64,000 nucleotides of DNA from positions 184,008,041-184,072,040 of the forward strand of contig CM060846.1 in assembly GCA_030762175.1 (NCBI GenBank), in the 5' to 3' direction. A program made the position numbers and the translations under genes. Shown here piece by piece: positions 36,461 through 46,699 of this stretch. Source of the stretch: Metallyticus violacea (taxonomy: Eukaryota; Arthropoda; Insecta; Mantodea; Metallyticidae). The notes under the pieces are model-generated. The model was not told the origin of the DNA. It saw only the letters and a list, made by a program, of their open reading frames with translations, and did not search any database. Position 1 is the stretch's first letter; each line of letters starts with the position of its first letter.

Positions 36461-36564
36461 TATATGGCTGAACATGGAATGCGTGTTAAGGATTTACATT
36501 CATTTGTAAATATAGCTACTGTCTGGGAAAATAATATAGAGAGCACGCTGGATGAACAGCTGAA

Positions 36565-37570
36565 AAATTAAATATTCTTACTAATCAAAAGACAAAGAGG
36601 AATGAACATACTTAAAATAAGTATCAATGCAATGTATTTTCTGGGTAAACAAAAAATGGCCTATCAGGACCATGATGAAAGAGGAAAATCATTGGACCGG
36701 GGCAATTAGTGGAATTGCTCAAATACCTGCTGAGCATGACTCTCTCTTAACAGAGCATTTCCACACCGCTACTGTATCATAGGTCATTCTGATCCAGTAC
36801 AAAACGATTTCACCAGTTTTCATTCAAAAGTTTTATAAACTAATCAACAGGAAACTAAGCAGGTTCATTTTGTAACGAAACCACAGATGTAACAAATAAA
36901 TATCCATATTTTATTGCTCTTCGTGCTGTATATGATGTAAAATTGTAATAACGATTACTAGGATTTTGCGATACAAGTAATGACCAACACGCCCAAACTT
37001 TTGCAGAGCTTATTCGGCATTTTATATCACAACTCCAATGCAATGAGAGTCTGACAACAAACGACGCAGGAAAATTTATAACGTGTTCAATGATGTAATC
37101 AAAGCTACTCATCCACAGACCTTTTTTGTTCACTGTTATATCCATGTTCTGAATCTCATTTTGTCTCAAAGTATCAGTCAAATATCAGGGTGTATTTTTA
37201 GTACCTTAATTGGCATGCAAAATATTTTCAAGATCTTCAGAACCTAAAATGTTATATGAATCGTTAAAAAAAACCTTACAGATGCTTGTCCAACACTGCT
37301 CAAGACTAGTAAATGCCGTTTGTAGGAACAGAAATCAACTTCGTGACATTTTTGTGCAATGCTAAAGACTAAGTCGGATGTTTCATCACCTCTTGGTAGT
37401 TTTTGTATTAGTTTTGGAGAATTTCAAGTTTGTTTTCTTTTTAAATACCTTCAGCAAAATATTTTCTTTAACTAAAGTTTTACATTCCTCAAATCCAATA
37501 GTCATTAGGAAATTCTGTGCTATCAAAATAAATTCACATGTAAAAATTGAATTACACAACGATTTTTATA
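36565..37570 (+). pseudogene. hAT transposase (DUF4371-type), broken
   Basis: Motifs in order on the plus strand: FLGKQKMAYQDHDERGKSLD (about 36630), VELLKYLLSM after a frameshift, CNETTDVTNKYPYFIALRAV (about 36877-36940, the Asp/Glu-Thr-Thr-Asp block of the catalytic fold), RLLGFCDTSNDQHAQTFAEL (about 36955-37015), FFVHCYIHVLNLILS (about 37117-37165, the His-Cys-x-x-His block), SRLVNAVCRNRNQLRDIF (about 37299-37352) and VLENFKFVFFLNTFSKIFSL (37408-37470). This matches the DUF4371-containing hAT transposases. Three or more frame changes and several stops make it dead. It ends abruptly at a SINE-A insertion at 37571; beyond the two SINEs weak similarity may continue (38090-38250) but no dimerisation motif is readable. 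Confidence 0.8.
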
Positions 37571-37830
37571 GTGTTTAACACCTGCTTTTACTGCTCAGGA
37601 ATCACAGGCGGTGGGCACTGATGATAGTTGAGATGAAATGATATACAGAGAAAGAATATATTATTTTTAAGGAAAGAAACGTTCCAGGTCTATGTTTACC
37701 TCATCTAGCATTTGCCATTTATGAGGGCTGAGGAAAACCTGAAAAACTCCTCAGTCAGGAAGGACGGCTCTTGCGGGGATGGAACCTCAGACCTCCCGCT
37801 CACGAGTCCCGCCTTAACGACCTCGGTCAG
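37571..37830 (-). mobile_element. SINE-A inserted in hAT relic
   Basis: Plus strand reads from the tail (GTGTTTAACACCTGCTTTTACTG) to the head (CTTAACGACCTCGGTCAGG). The outermost head bases (CCACCCGTGGCGG) are missing where the next SINE begins. Confidence 0.9.
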
Positions 37831-38038
37831 GTGATAAGATGTACACGAGATGAAATGATAAGTTGAGAAATGACTTTTTATTTGAAAAGAAAACTGTCCA
37901 GGCTTAAATTTGGAGTATTTCCCCGGCATTTGGCATTGATGAGGGTTAAGGAAAACCTGGGAAAAAAAAAAAAAATAAAATCTATCCTAGCGGGAATCGA
38001 GCCCCTGACCTCCCGTTCGCGAGTCCGTTCCAACGATG
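37831..38038 (-). mobile_element. Second SINE-A in tandem, truncated
   Basis: A second copy in the same orientation abuts the first: GATGTACACGAGATGAAATGATA, body, GGGAATCGAGCCCCTGACC (B box), then a decayed head ending near CGTTCCAACGATGC. It lacks its 3' tail. Either it inserted at the first copy's head or the pair arose by recombination. Confidence 0.82.
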
Positions 38039-38969
38039 CTGCAGAGTTTTAGCAACAAATAGTTTTTAAATAGAAGAATCTTCGAAGAGGAGAAAGTTCA
38101 ACTATTTATTAATGACAATTACTTTGATTTTCGCTTTCAAGATTATTCTAGGATGCAATTTTTGAACTTACTGTAAAAGGAAAAGCATGAGCAATGTTGT
38201 AAACATGTCCCTCACATTTATTTTGAAAGTCTGTTCGGTACCTAATGAAAGTTCATTGGTGGCATTCGACTAAAAATGACTCATTGAACATGTACAGTAG
38301 TTAAGGGGTTTCAAAATCAACACATTGGTGGGTAAGCAAAATCTCCCTCCTAGTGGCATTGTATACAACTCCCGACAGTACATCTTCATTAGAAAGATAA
38401 TTTTTGCACTAAAGGAAACAAAAGATTACTTCCACAATTCAACTGGGGAAGAAAGAATAACCCAACTAGGAATGATTTCTATAGAAACGCGCCTATTAGG
38501 ACTCAGGATAAAAGGAACAGTTCTTTAAGAAAGCAGATCTTTTATATGGAGTGAAAGGTGGAATTTAACTTCTGTCGAAAGTGGTGGGAGACTATCATAG
38601 ACCTGTTTGAATATTACGTGTTATATATAGCCTAAAATCATTTCGCTTTTGCTTAATAATTAATATAATTTATTGCGATTTTATTTTGCACATTGTTTCT
38701 GAAAACTCAGGGCTTCATCTACTTGAAGAGTCACTGCACTCCACTGCAAATATATTATACTGAATGTAAACATCGATTTAGCGTTCTGGTTTTCTTTGAA
38801 AACCACCCACTTCTATTTCTGCTAACATTTTTCATTTATGTGATGATAAATATGTCTAATACCTATCGATGCATATCTGTAACTAGCTAAATGTGAGTAT
38901 AGGACAGGACTACAAAACAACCTGGTCAGGAAAATTATTACACGTGAGGATTGTTTTGGTAATAAAACA
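38039..38969. other. Possible tail of hAT relic, otherwise nothing
   Basis: About 38090-38250 could continue the hAT protein (NYFDFRFQDYSRM and, later, HVPHIYFESL in one frame), but the resemblance is weak. A 65-codon AT-rich frame at 38693-38890 looks like chance. Confidence 0.3.
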
Positions 38970-39026
38970 AGCCATTTATCACCTGTGATTCATCAGATGA
39001 ACGTTAAACACTATTCAAAAAAAAAG
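38970..39026 (+). mobile_element. SINE-A, 3'-end scrap
   Basis: Only CACCTGTGATTCATCAGATGAACGTTAAACACTATTC plus a short A tail remains. The 5' nine-tenths is absent. Confidence 0.7.
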
Positions 39027-39755
39027 AGGGGGGGATAATTACTTAACAGATTCAAGTGTTACTTGCTTATATGTTCATCATATTAGGCATGGTTGGTGCT
39101 GAATTCTATTGACAACGTTTTGGAGTCTCTGAAGAAGATTTCAAACTACTCAAAGTTAATTTTGAAAAACCGACACTGAAGCACATTTGTGTGATATATG
39201 CCAATGAGAAGTTGGAGGAACAAATCCAAGAGCTGGAGGCGTTAAGTAAAACAGGTCGATTAGAGAAATCCTACAAACACTCGAGCGCTGCTAGACGATA
39301 ACTAGACCAGAGACTGCAAAACCGCGAAATGAAGTGAGAGATGGAGACTTCGAGAAGACACATCGAATTGACAGATCGATAAATCTAACATCTCTAGGTA
39401 TGTGCTGCTCTCATTTAGAGTAAAGAGAAAAATACTTGTCTTCAACGGCACGAAAATAGTCACCGGGAAGGATTAAAATGAGAGATATGGTGAGCTATTG
39501 GCTCTGAGAATGTCAAGCAGCATTTCATTTAATGATGAAAAGAAGATAAAAAATTAGATAGTAAAACAGAATGTCTGAAGAGGAATGCCCTAACTGTAGC
39601 AAGCGAGGCAAACACCATCCGTGTGGCAAGACATCAGGGGAGGGACCGAAGAGTTATGGAAGGAAATAAAAGAATTACAGCATAGCAGCTTAAAAGAAAT
39701 AAAAAGTACACCGTTGAGCAATACCAGATCAGATTAGAGAATAGTTACCGATATA
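39027..39755. other. Unassigned; one 62-codon frame without ATG
   Basis: Plus frame from about 39116 to 39301 reads RFGVSEEDFKLLKVNFEKP, then a glutamate-rich KLEEQIQELEALSKTGRLEK. It is flanked by stops and has no ATG. Its composition is unlike the surrounding AT-rich frames. A further Cys/His cluster (ECPNCSKRGKHHPCGK, about 39579-39626) is nearby in another frame. These may be pieces of one decayed protein; I cannot name it. Confidence 0.3.
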
Positions 39756-39934
39756 CAGAGAATGCCAAAAAAACAATGTATACACTTCAAACAAAGAATA
39801 AACTGTGTTAACATAACACAACTGAATTCACTCAAACAGAAAATAATGAGCACTAATCATCTTACACTTCTACAGTTACAACAGTTGTTCAAAATGTCCA
39901 CCGTCGGCGTCGATACACTTCTGAGTACGTTTAA

Positions 39935-40300
39935 TTACGGATTAGGTAACGTTTGCGAAAGTGTCCACAGCGATTGGAGCACATGCCATTTCAATTTCTT
40001 CCGAGGTGCTGCCAGTGTAGCTGGTTTCCTGCAGTATACAACATCCTTAAGAGTTGCCCATAGGTAGAAGTCCAACGGAGTTAGATCCGAATAATGCGGT
40101 GCAAACTCAATCGGACCTCTTCGCCCTATCCAGTGCTTGGATAGTGCATAAGATAGTGCCTTGGATCCAGTGCGCGGGCTTGTTGCTGTGCCAGGTCTTC
40201 CAGTTCTGCCCTTGTGAACAACGCATACAGTACCATGAGTCTCAAATTTGTCTCGAATGCGTGCAAGTGTTACTCGCGTTGGCGGTTCTGTTCTGTACAC
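39935..40300 (-). pseudogene. Mariner-like transposase with internal deletion
   Basis: A single open minus-strand frame of 121 codons starts YRTEPPTRVTLARIRDKFET (HTH, DUF4817-type), continues HKGRTGRPGTATSP, then jumps to HWIGRRGPIEFAPHYSDLTP and LDFYLWATLKDVVYCRKPAT. In the full family about 200 residues, including the first two catalytic aspartates, lie between these blocks. The final catalytic region (DLTPLDFYLW) is kept. Downstream, after a stop, KCIDADGGHFEH-like wording is decayed. It is a deletion derivative, probably mobilised in trans in the past. Confidence 0.78.
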
Positions 40301-40440
40301 ACGACTCCATTGCCTTTGAACTTCAACAACATTCTCGGTTTTCCAATATCACTTCAAAATTGATTTCCGCTGTTCAAACGATAATCTTGGATTCATTTTG
40401 CTGTAGCAACGCTAGCACAACGTAATGCGAGTCCCATCTG

Positions 40441-41090
40441 TTTACAGAACATCATACGATAATCTTGGCTTCATTTGTTCGTTGTTGATTTACCAGTCAC
40501 GTAGCAACGCTATCATTATATATGTAAGTCACATATGTTTACAGAACATACGATAATCTTGACTTCATTTGTTCATTGTTGATTTACCAGTCACGTAGCA
40601 ACGCTATCGTAATGTGTGTGAATCACATGTTTACAGAACATCATACGATAATCTTGGCTTCATTTGTTGTGGTTGATTAACAATAACTTGGCTTCATTTG
40701 TTCGTTGTTAATTTACCAGTCACGTAGCAAAACTATCATAATGTATGTAAGTCACATCTGTTTACAGAACATACGATAATCTTGGCTTCATTTGTTCATT
40801 GTTGATTTACCAGTCACGTAGCAAAGCTATCATAATTTTGTGAATCACCCCTGTTTACAGAACATCATACGATACTCTTGGCTTCATTTGTTTATTGTTG
40901 ATTTGCCTGCCACGTAGCAACGCTATCATAATGTGTGTGAATCACATGTTTACAGAACATACGATAATCCTGGCTTCATTTGTTCGTGGTTGATTAACAA
41001 TAACTTGGCTTCATTTGTTCATTGTTGATTTACCTGTCGCGTAGCAACGCTATCGTAATGTATGTGAGTCACATCTGTTTACAGAACATC
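40441..41090 (+). repeat. Higher-order tandem array in mariner-like element
   Basis: TTTACAGAAC marks unit starts at 40441, 40538, 40630, 40761, 40854, 40949 and 41078. Spacings are 97, 92, 131, 93, 95 and 129 bp, so a three-monomer block of about 318 bp is itself repeated. Monomers share ATACGATAATCTTGGCTTC, TTGTTGATTTACCAGTCACG and TAGCAACGCTATC. The long monomers carry an extra GGTTGATTAACAATAACTTGG block. Confidence 0.9.
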
Positions 41091-41551
41091 GTACAAACAT
41101 TACTGTTGTTTTTCGGTCCAACTTTGAAATATATTAAATAGATGTCTACTGTGAAAATGTGTATAATTTTTTTGGCACCCTCGGTATAGAAATAATATCT
41201 TTTGAGAACAAAAATTTACTAACGACAGATGTATAAATAAGTTGAACAATATAACTGTTATGACGCTTCAAAAACGTATTAAATAAAGTGAAATAGTAAG
41301 CATAAATGTAAGTGAAAGTAGATATCAGGAAGCGACATTTATCTATTCCTTTTAGCATAAAGATTACAATTTTTAATGTTAATGGAAAATCAAATGATAT
41401 TGGTAAATCAATTGTGTACAATACAACTGAAGTGAAGTTCAGTTCTGCATCTATGGCTTGTAATATTAGCAGATAGTTTATTCGGAATAACAATAACATT
41501 TTAACTGATTTATAGTACACAATTGTGTAATACAATCAAAGGAAGCATCAG

Positions 41552-41853
41552 ATTGATTTTTTTTTTGATTGATTTATTTATGGACGCTCTTTAACAGCTC
41601 AGGTCATCAGCCTCCCATTCAACTCAGGGCGTGAAACGGCCGACAAATTTTGCTCAGAGGCCTCTCTTTCAGGCTTGAGGTTCTTTTTCGTGCCGTAAAT
41701 GTACGACACGGGACCCACGGGTTTACTTCCCTTCGGAAGGAAGCCATACTTAGGATTTTTACGCCCCGAAAAAATCCATCGGTCCTGGCCGGGTTCGAAC
41801 CCGCGATCTTGGGTGTAGGAGGCAAGTATGGTAACCACCTCACCAGGACCGAC
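41552..41853 (-). mobile_element. SINE-B, young full-length copy
   Basis: Identical 13-bp duplications AAGGAAGCATCAG flank it at 41539-41551 and 41854-41866. B box GGTTCGAACCCG is intact; the head on the minus strand reads GGTCCTGGTGAGGTGGTTACC. It is nearly identical to the copies at 42645 and 61189. Confidence 0.96.
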
Positions 41854-42135
41854 AAGGAAGCATCAGCATTCAAGTATAAATATAATGGAGAATTGAAAGA
41901 GAAAATATGATACAGAGGGATGGTAACTTAAGGGGGTGGTAGGTTAAAAGATTGTGGTTATAAATTTGGAAGGGAAGTAGTAGTCTATGGCGTATTTCAA
42001 TTGGAAATAAATAAAAAATACATGTATTAGGAAAAGGGAGAATGAATATTAATTAGTTTTAAATGGGGATGTGTCATCGACTAGTTTACTTTCGTAAGAC
42101 ATTTTATTTAATATTTCAAATTAGTAATGGACTGA

Positions 42136-42212
42136 GCCACTGAGTGGGATGGCTTAAGCGTTAACGCTTGGGACTCACATTCAGGAAGTCCCGGGTTCAC
42201 ATTTTTTTTTTA
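42136..42212 (+). mobile_element. SINE-C, tRNA-like head
   Basis: GGATGGCTTAAGCGTTAACG, CTTGGGACTCACATTCAGG and GTCCCGGGTTCACA follow the same order as the segment at 2205. A T run follows. The 3' part is not defined. Confidence 0.5.
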
Positions 42213-42313
42213 TTCCTCCCTTGGTTGGATTGGTGGGTTGCGTATTGGAAAAAGATTTCTGTTCCATGGTCTTTATGGGAGCGCCGCTTCTGAGGAACTC
42301 CACAGGCATGGGG

Positions 42314-42594
42314 TCGGTCCTGGTGGTGTAGTGGTAACCATACTCGCCTGCTAAATCCAAGATCGCGGGTTCAATCCCGGCCAGGAGCAATGTGTTTTTG
42401 CAGCAACTAAGTAGGCTTCCTTCGGAAGGGAAATAAAGCCGTGGGTCCCGTGTCGTACATTTATGGAACGAAAAAGAACCTCAAGCCTGAAAGAAGAGGC
42501 CTCTGAGTAAAATTTATCGGCCGTTTCACGCCCTAAATAGAATGGAACGCTGATGACCTGAGATGTTAAAGAGCGTCCATAAATAAACCAAAAT
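42314..42594 (+). mobile_element. SINE-B, plus strand
   Basis: Head GGTCCTGGTGGTGTAGTGG, B box GGTTCAATCCCGG, body with CGTGGGTCCCGTGTCG and tail GAGCGTCCATAAATAAACC. About 12 bp around the TAAAAATCCTAAGTATGG segment is missing or altered. No clear target duplication. Confidence 0.93.
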
Positions 42595-42644
42595 CATCAT
42601 CGCCGGAAAGGGGTTGCTATATGTTAAAACAATATTACGGATAT

Positions 42645-42938
42645 TTTTTTTTATTGATTTATTTATGGACGCTGTTTAACAGCTCAGGTCATCAGCGTCC
42701 CATTCAACTCAGGGCGTGAAACGGCGGACAAATTTTGCTCAGAGGCCTCTCTTTCAGGCTTGAGGTTCTTTTTCGTGCCGTAAATGTTCGACACGGGACC
42801 CACGGCTTTACTTCCCTTCCGAAGGAAGCCATACTTAGGATTTTTACGCCCCGAAAAAATCCATCGGTCCTGGCCGGGTTTGAACCCGCGATCTTGGGTG
42901 TAGGAGGCAAGTATGGTAACCACTACACCAGGACCGAC
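42645..42938 (-). mobile_element. SINE-B, young full-length copy
   Basis: Identical 13-bp duplications ATATTACGGATAT at 42632-42644 and 42939-42951. Intact tRNA-like head (GGTCCTGGTGTAGTGGTTACC) and an A-rich tail. Only about 790 bp separates it from the 41552 copy. Confidence 0.96.
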
Positions 42939-42961
42939 ATATTACGGATATGGTGTATATG

Positions 42962-43100
42962 AATGCCTTGACGCTCCTGGATGCCGACCGCTCGGTGTCT
43001 TCCTCGCCTCATTTATTTTTCCCCGAGGTGAGCCCATTGAGGCCGTAAGCATGAACAAAGCTGAAGTACCGAAATGTCCTCTATGCCTACCAATCCAACT
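42962..43100 (+). repeat. Dispersed repeat R3, copy 2
   Basis: Reads GACGCTCCTGGATGCCGACC, GGTGTCTTCCTCGCCTC, CCCGAGGTGAGCCCATTGAG, GCCGTAAGCATGAAC, AAAGCTGAAGTACCGAAATG and CCAATCCAAC. Corresponding words occur in the 2.6-kb and 52.3-kb copies. Family not recognised. Confidence 0.55.
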
Positions 43101-43679
43101 AACTGAGTTATATTACGTACTTATTACGCTTACGTCAAGTAAGTAGTTTAAAAGCAATAAACGGGATAAGGTTCAGTACTTAAAACAGTAAAGAAGTGGG
43201 GCAGATATTTAAAGGTTAACGAATACTGAAGAAACAGCAAGACACAAGAATATTCGGAATTACGAAAATAATAGAAACTAAGCAGTAGTTATAGTTAAGG
43301 GAAGAATGTGCAGGAAAACGTATTTTGTGCTAAGAAGTTAATATAAAGACGCAGTAACAAATGCAAAATCCAAGTGCTGTCACAGAACGGAAAGATAAAG
43401 CGAACATATGAATGTTGGTTAAGAAAATTGAAGTAGGAAGAATGAGAGACTACCTAAACCTAGGGAGGCTAATTCAACAGCGCCCGAAAGCGTGCTTTTA
43501 TTAAACTCTTCTCTTTCATTATAAGAGAGGAAGGCACTGCAGACAGAATTTATCAAAGATATAAAAAGGGTTAAGAAATAGCACAACTTCCGAAAATAAA
43601 AGAAAATTTAGTTGAGTTTCTAAAAATATTTGGAAAAGTACCGGAAATTTTGTTTTTAACACATTATTAATGGGGAGAG

Positions 43680-44235
43680 GTAACCAGAAGCTTGGATACT
43701 GCTGTCAATATTTAAAGTAAAGGGTAATATTCGACAACAAATTAATATTATGAATGTCATTAAGGGTGATATTTTGTGAACGTACTGCGGTATTTTATAC
43801 AGACACTTATGGAGTTAGGTCAAGATATTAGAGTATCAAGTAGATTTCGGAGAGGTAATATTTTCATATTAGGTTTCACTAATGGATATAAGTTCAAAAG
43901 GAGGAGGAGGAGGAGGAGGAGGAGGAGGAGGAGGAGAATGAGAGTATAGCACGTATTTACCCATTTAAAAATATTTGACAGTTTCGTGAGAAACGGGCCG
44001 TTGTTAAAGCTGGCGGAAAAATAGCTTTTTATAAAACGATAAGGCTGGAACTGCTATTTAGAACGATGTCAAATTTTATGTTAACACAGACATAATTGAA
44101 AGTATCAACCTCCATATTAATAGTTCTGTTTGTCAAGGTTGTATTTTGTTTCCTTTACCATTCAATTTATTTGTTGGTGCTATTTCAGGTAAGTTGCTAG
44201 CTAAGGAGCTGAATACTCCTGAAGTTAATGTTCTA
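43680..44235 (+). pseudogene. LINE reverse-transcriptase scrap
   Basis: One frame near 43838-43860 reads RVSSRFRRGNIFI, matching the EYQAGFRRGRSTxD region of non-LTR reverse transcriptases. About 250 bp later SSVCQGCILFPLPFNLFVGA (44124-44183) matches the VRQGCxLSPxLFNLY block. Both are in the right order on the same strand but separated by stops, a frameshift and a (GGA)n expansion. The DNA between lacks a readable [FY]xDD box. A different, unlinked copy from 25861. Confidence 0.65.
43899..43936 (+). repeat. (GGA)n microsatellite
   Basis: About 12 GGA units inside the decayed reverse-transcriptase region. Confidence 0.95.
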
Positions 44236-44772
44236 TGAGGCGTCATCAACTGAAGCCCGCCCGGTGCCCATTGCTCGCTCATTTTTGCGTATCCATCAGT
44301 AGTAGTGAGTGGGGAAAGAAACAACTATAGAGATCATCATAACTCGGTAGTAGGTAATTTGCCTCGTTTGACTCTGCTGGCCGTGGGTAAATATGGTGAC
44401 GATTCTGAAGCATTAGGAATAAGCACTGAAAGAATGTACAATACTCAAGCCTAACATTTCTTATAAGTGATAAAGAGACCTTATTGTTATAGGAAATTTT
44501 TCCTATACGGTTGAACTTTGCCCACAGCCGCATGATGTAATATGAGCTCCTGGCTTCTGACTCTACGTCAGATTAATTGACATAAAGCATATTTCCTCTT
44601 ATCTATTACCCCTCAGAACACCAAGGTCCCAAAGACTGCCAGCTGCTCCTGGACTTCCACCAAGTATTTTTTTCTAAAGAAGTTTATAGAAATAACTATT
44701 TCAGCCGCCCAATAATAACGAACTTCTAATTCATTCCTCCAAAGAACGCATTTGTTTAGGTAGATTTTGGTT

Positions 44773-44816
<44 letters not shown>

Positions 44817-45108
44817 TCCAATCTACTTTATACCAAAGCTTATAAACACTTCAAAGATTGACTGCGAAATCAACTGATTTTATAGCAAATAAATACAACC
44901 TACAGTTTAGAAGCAAGGTTATGAACACGATATGCCATCCTTTTACCAACATACTTAAAGGAGGAACTCATGGAATCAGAAACTTTCAGAAAAGTATATA
45001 TTGAATCAATTTATATTTTTAATCCATGGCTTAGAATTTGTTTATTCGTTTCTGTTATTATTTACTTGAATTGTACAGTTAAAGTTCAAACATTCATTCT
45101 CCACCACA
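44236..45108. other. No gene; 38-T run
   Basis: Only chance frames are visible. A T run of 38 lies at 44775-44812, possibly the tail of an unrecognised minus-strand retroposon. Confidence 0.5.
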
Positions 45109-45377
45109 CCGCCACGGGTGGCCGAGGTCGTTAAGGCGCAGACTTGTGAGCGGGAGGACTGGGGTTCGAATCCCTCCAGAACTGTCCTCCTTGACTGGGT
45201 TTTTTCCAGGTTTTCCTCAGTCCTCATAACTGGCAAATGCCGGGGAGGTACCCTAAACATAGGCCTGGAACGCTTCCTTCCTTAAAAATATCCTTTCCCA
45301 ATTTATCATTTCATCTCATGTATCATTAATGTCCACCTCTTGTGGTGCCTCAGTAGTAACAACGAGCGTTAAATAGC
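45109..45377 (+). mobile_element. SINE-A, full length
   Basis: Near-consensus head (CCGCCACGGGTGGCCGAGG), B box GGTTCGAATCCC, body with CCGGGGAGGTACCC, and end ACGAGCGTTAAATAGCAC. The A tail is nearly absent. No convincing duplication. Confidence 0.94.
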
Positions 45378-46699
45378 ACGGAAAAGCAATACACCAAGGC
45401 TCCACACTATATTCTGAAGGAAGAAAGAAAGCCTTCTATGTTGGAACTTGTGCCATATGTCTATCATCCCATAGCACAAAACAATACAAAAGCATAATAT
45501 GAAACAAGAAATGCATTAGTCCATTCACCACGTACATCCTAGAAATTGTGGGTTCACTCTATTGGTGAATTTATTCGTAACTTAATTGATGCATCGTGAA
45601 ATGTACCCCTCTTCACTTTCACAACCGCCATTAAACTTAAGAAGATAAATATTTTGTCAGGGTCTGTATCCACTCAAAAGTGTCGCTCGGTTGATTGCTC
45701 GTACCAACGTTTTAATACAAATATTTGCAATAATTGCCGCCTATCCAATCTACTCATTGCACTATTTATTCAATTAAATCAAGATCATATTTGAATGATA
45801 ACTGCGCCTCCGAAAATGTGTGTACATGTTATCCTGAAAACCATGTAGCGCGTATTATATGACTGAACTTTGGCAGTATTATCCCTTAGAAAGAACGATC
45901 ATAGGCAGTATGTTAAATGATGATTATTGTTTAAGTTCGCAAAACACATTATTTATTAGCGCCCACACAAATTAAAACTGTGCCAATAATAAAAATAATT
46001 AAATAAACTATGTACACAAATACTGCGCATAAAAACCATACAACCTAGTTAACCAAAAGAAGTAAAACAAAACATTAACAAATAATAAGGGCAAAAGAAA
46101 TTCAACAATGTAGAAAATACAGACCATAAAATACACCAGCAATAGGCGGAAATAAAGTAGGCATAAAATGCGTTAAAAAGAAAACAGTCAGCTATAAAAT
46201 GAACAATCATATCTTGCTCCAGAAACCAGAAATATGTATAAAACGGAGGAGTCGTCCGCAAAAACGTTAAGATAGGAGGGCACACATTGATAAATTCTAA
46301 AAAGCAGCTAGATGATGACATTAAATTTAACTGTGAAGCACTGTATAAGGGTAGTCACAATTTGGGCACGCTGGATCACACTCATCCTTAAAAATTAACT
46401 TTGTAGGGTGCATGTTAATAGTTAATTACGTTCACTATATGCGAAAATAAAATGGGAAACTGCAATATAGCACGTAAAGGAAAAAATAATGATACGTGAA
46501 AGAGCATAAGCTTTTAACACTGTAAGTTTTGCATGTATCCCAAACTGTATAAGCGAGATATTTCTTGTAGCACTAATGACTTTTTTCCATCTTGCAACAA
46601 AGAAACTCCGATGATATTCGCTTACGTTGGATCAGATGTTACAAGGGGAATACGATTTTTATTCTTCTTCTTGCAACAAAGAGGGAGGCTTCTATGTGG
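45378..46699. other. No recognisable gene
   Basis: AT-rich DNA. A minus-strand hydrophobic frame (46049-46321) fits chance in AT-rich sequence. Confidence 0.45.

Larger units (their letters stand above)
39756..41184 (-). mobile_element. Mariner-like element with internal tandem array
   Basis: Inverted ends: left ACAGAGAATGCCAAAAAAAC, right (reverse complement) ACCGAGGGTGCCAAAAAAAT, next to TA on both sides. It contains the deleted transposase frame 39935-40300 and a 650-bp tandem array between that frame and the right end. It shares its ends, transposase remnant and part of the array sequence with the 709-bp element at 32738-33446, so both derive from one family. Confidence 0.82.

Noticed and set aside
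40441..41090. CRISPR array
   Set aside because: Units are contiguous and diverged, with no unique spacers of uniform length; the array sits inside a eukaryotic transposon.
41146..41535. 129-codon minus-strand frame as a gene
   Set aside because: It starts in AT-rich single-copy DNA and runs into the right end of the mariner-like element; no motif.
41599..41873. Recurring open frames (such as VTILASYTQDRGFEPGQDRW) at 24.6, 41.6, 42.7 and 61.2 kb as a conserved protein family
   Set aside because: They are translations of the SINE-B head and body; conservation comes from copy number of the SINE.
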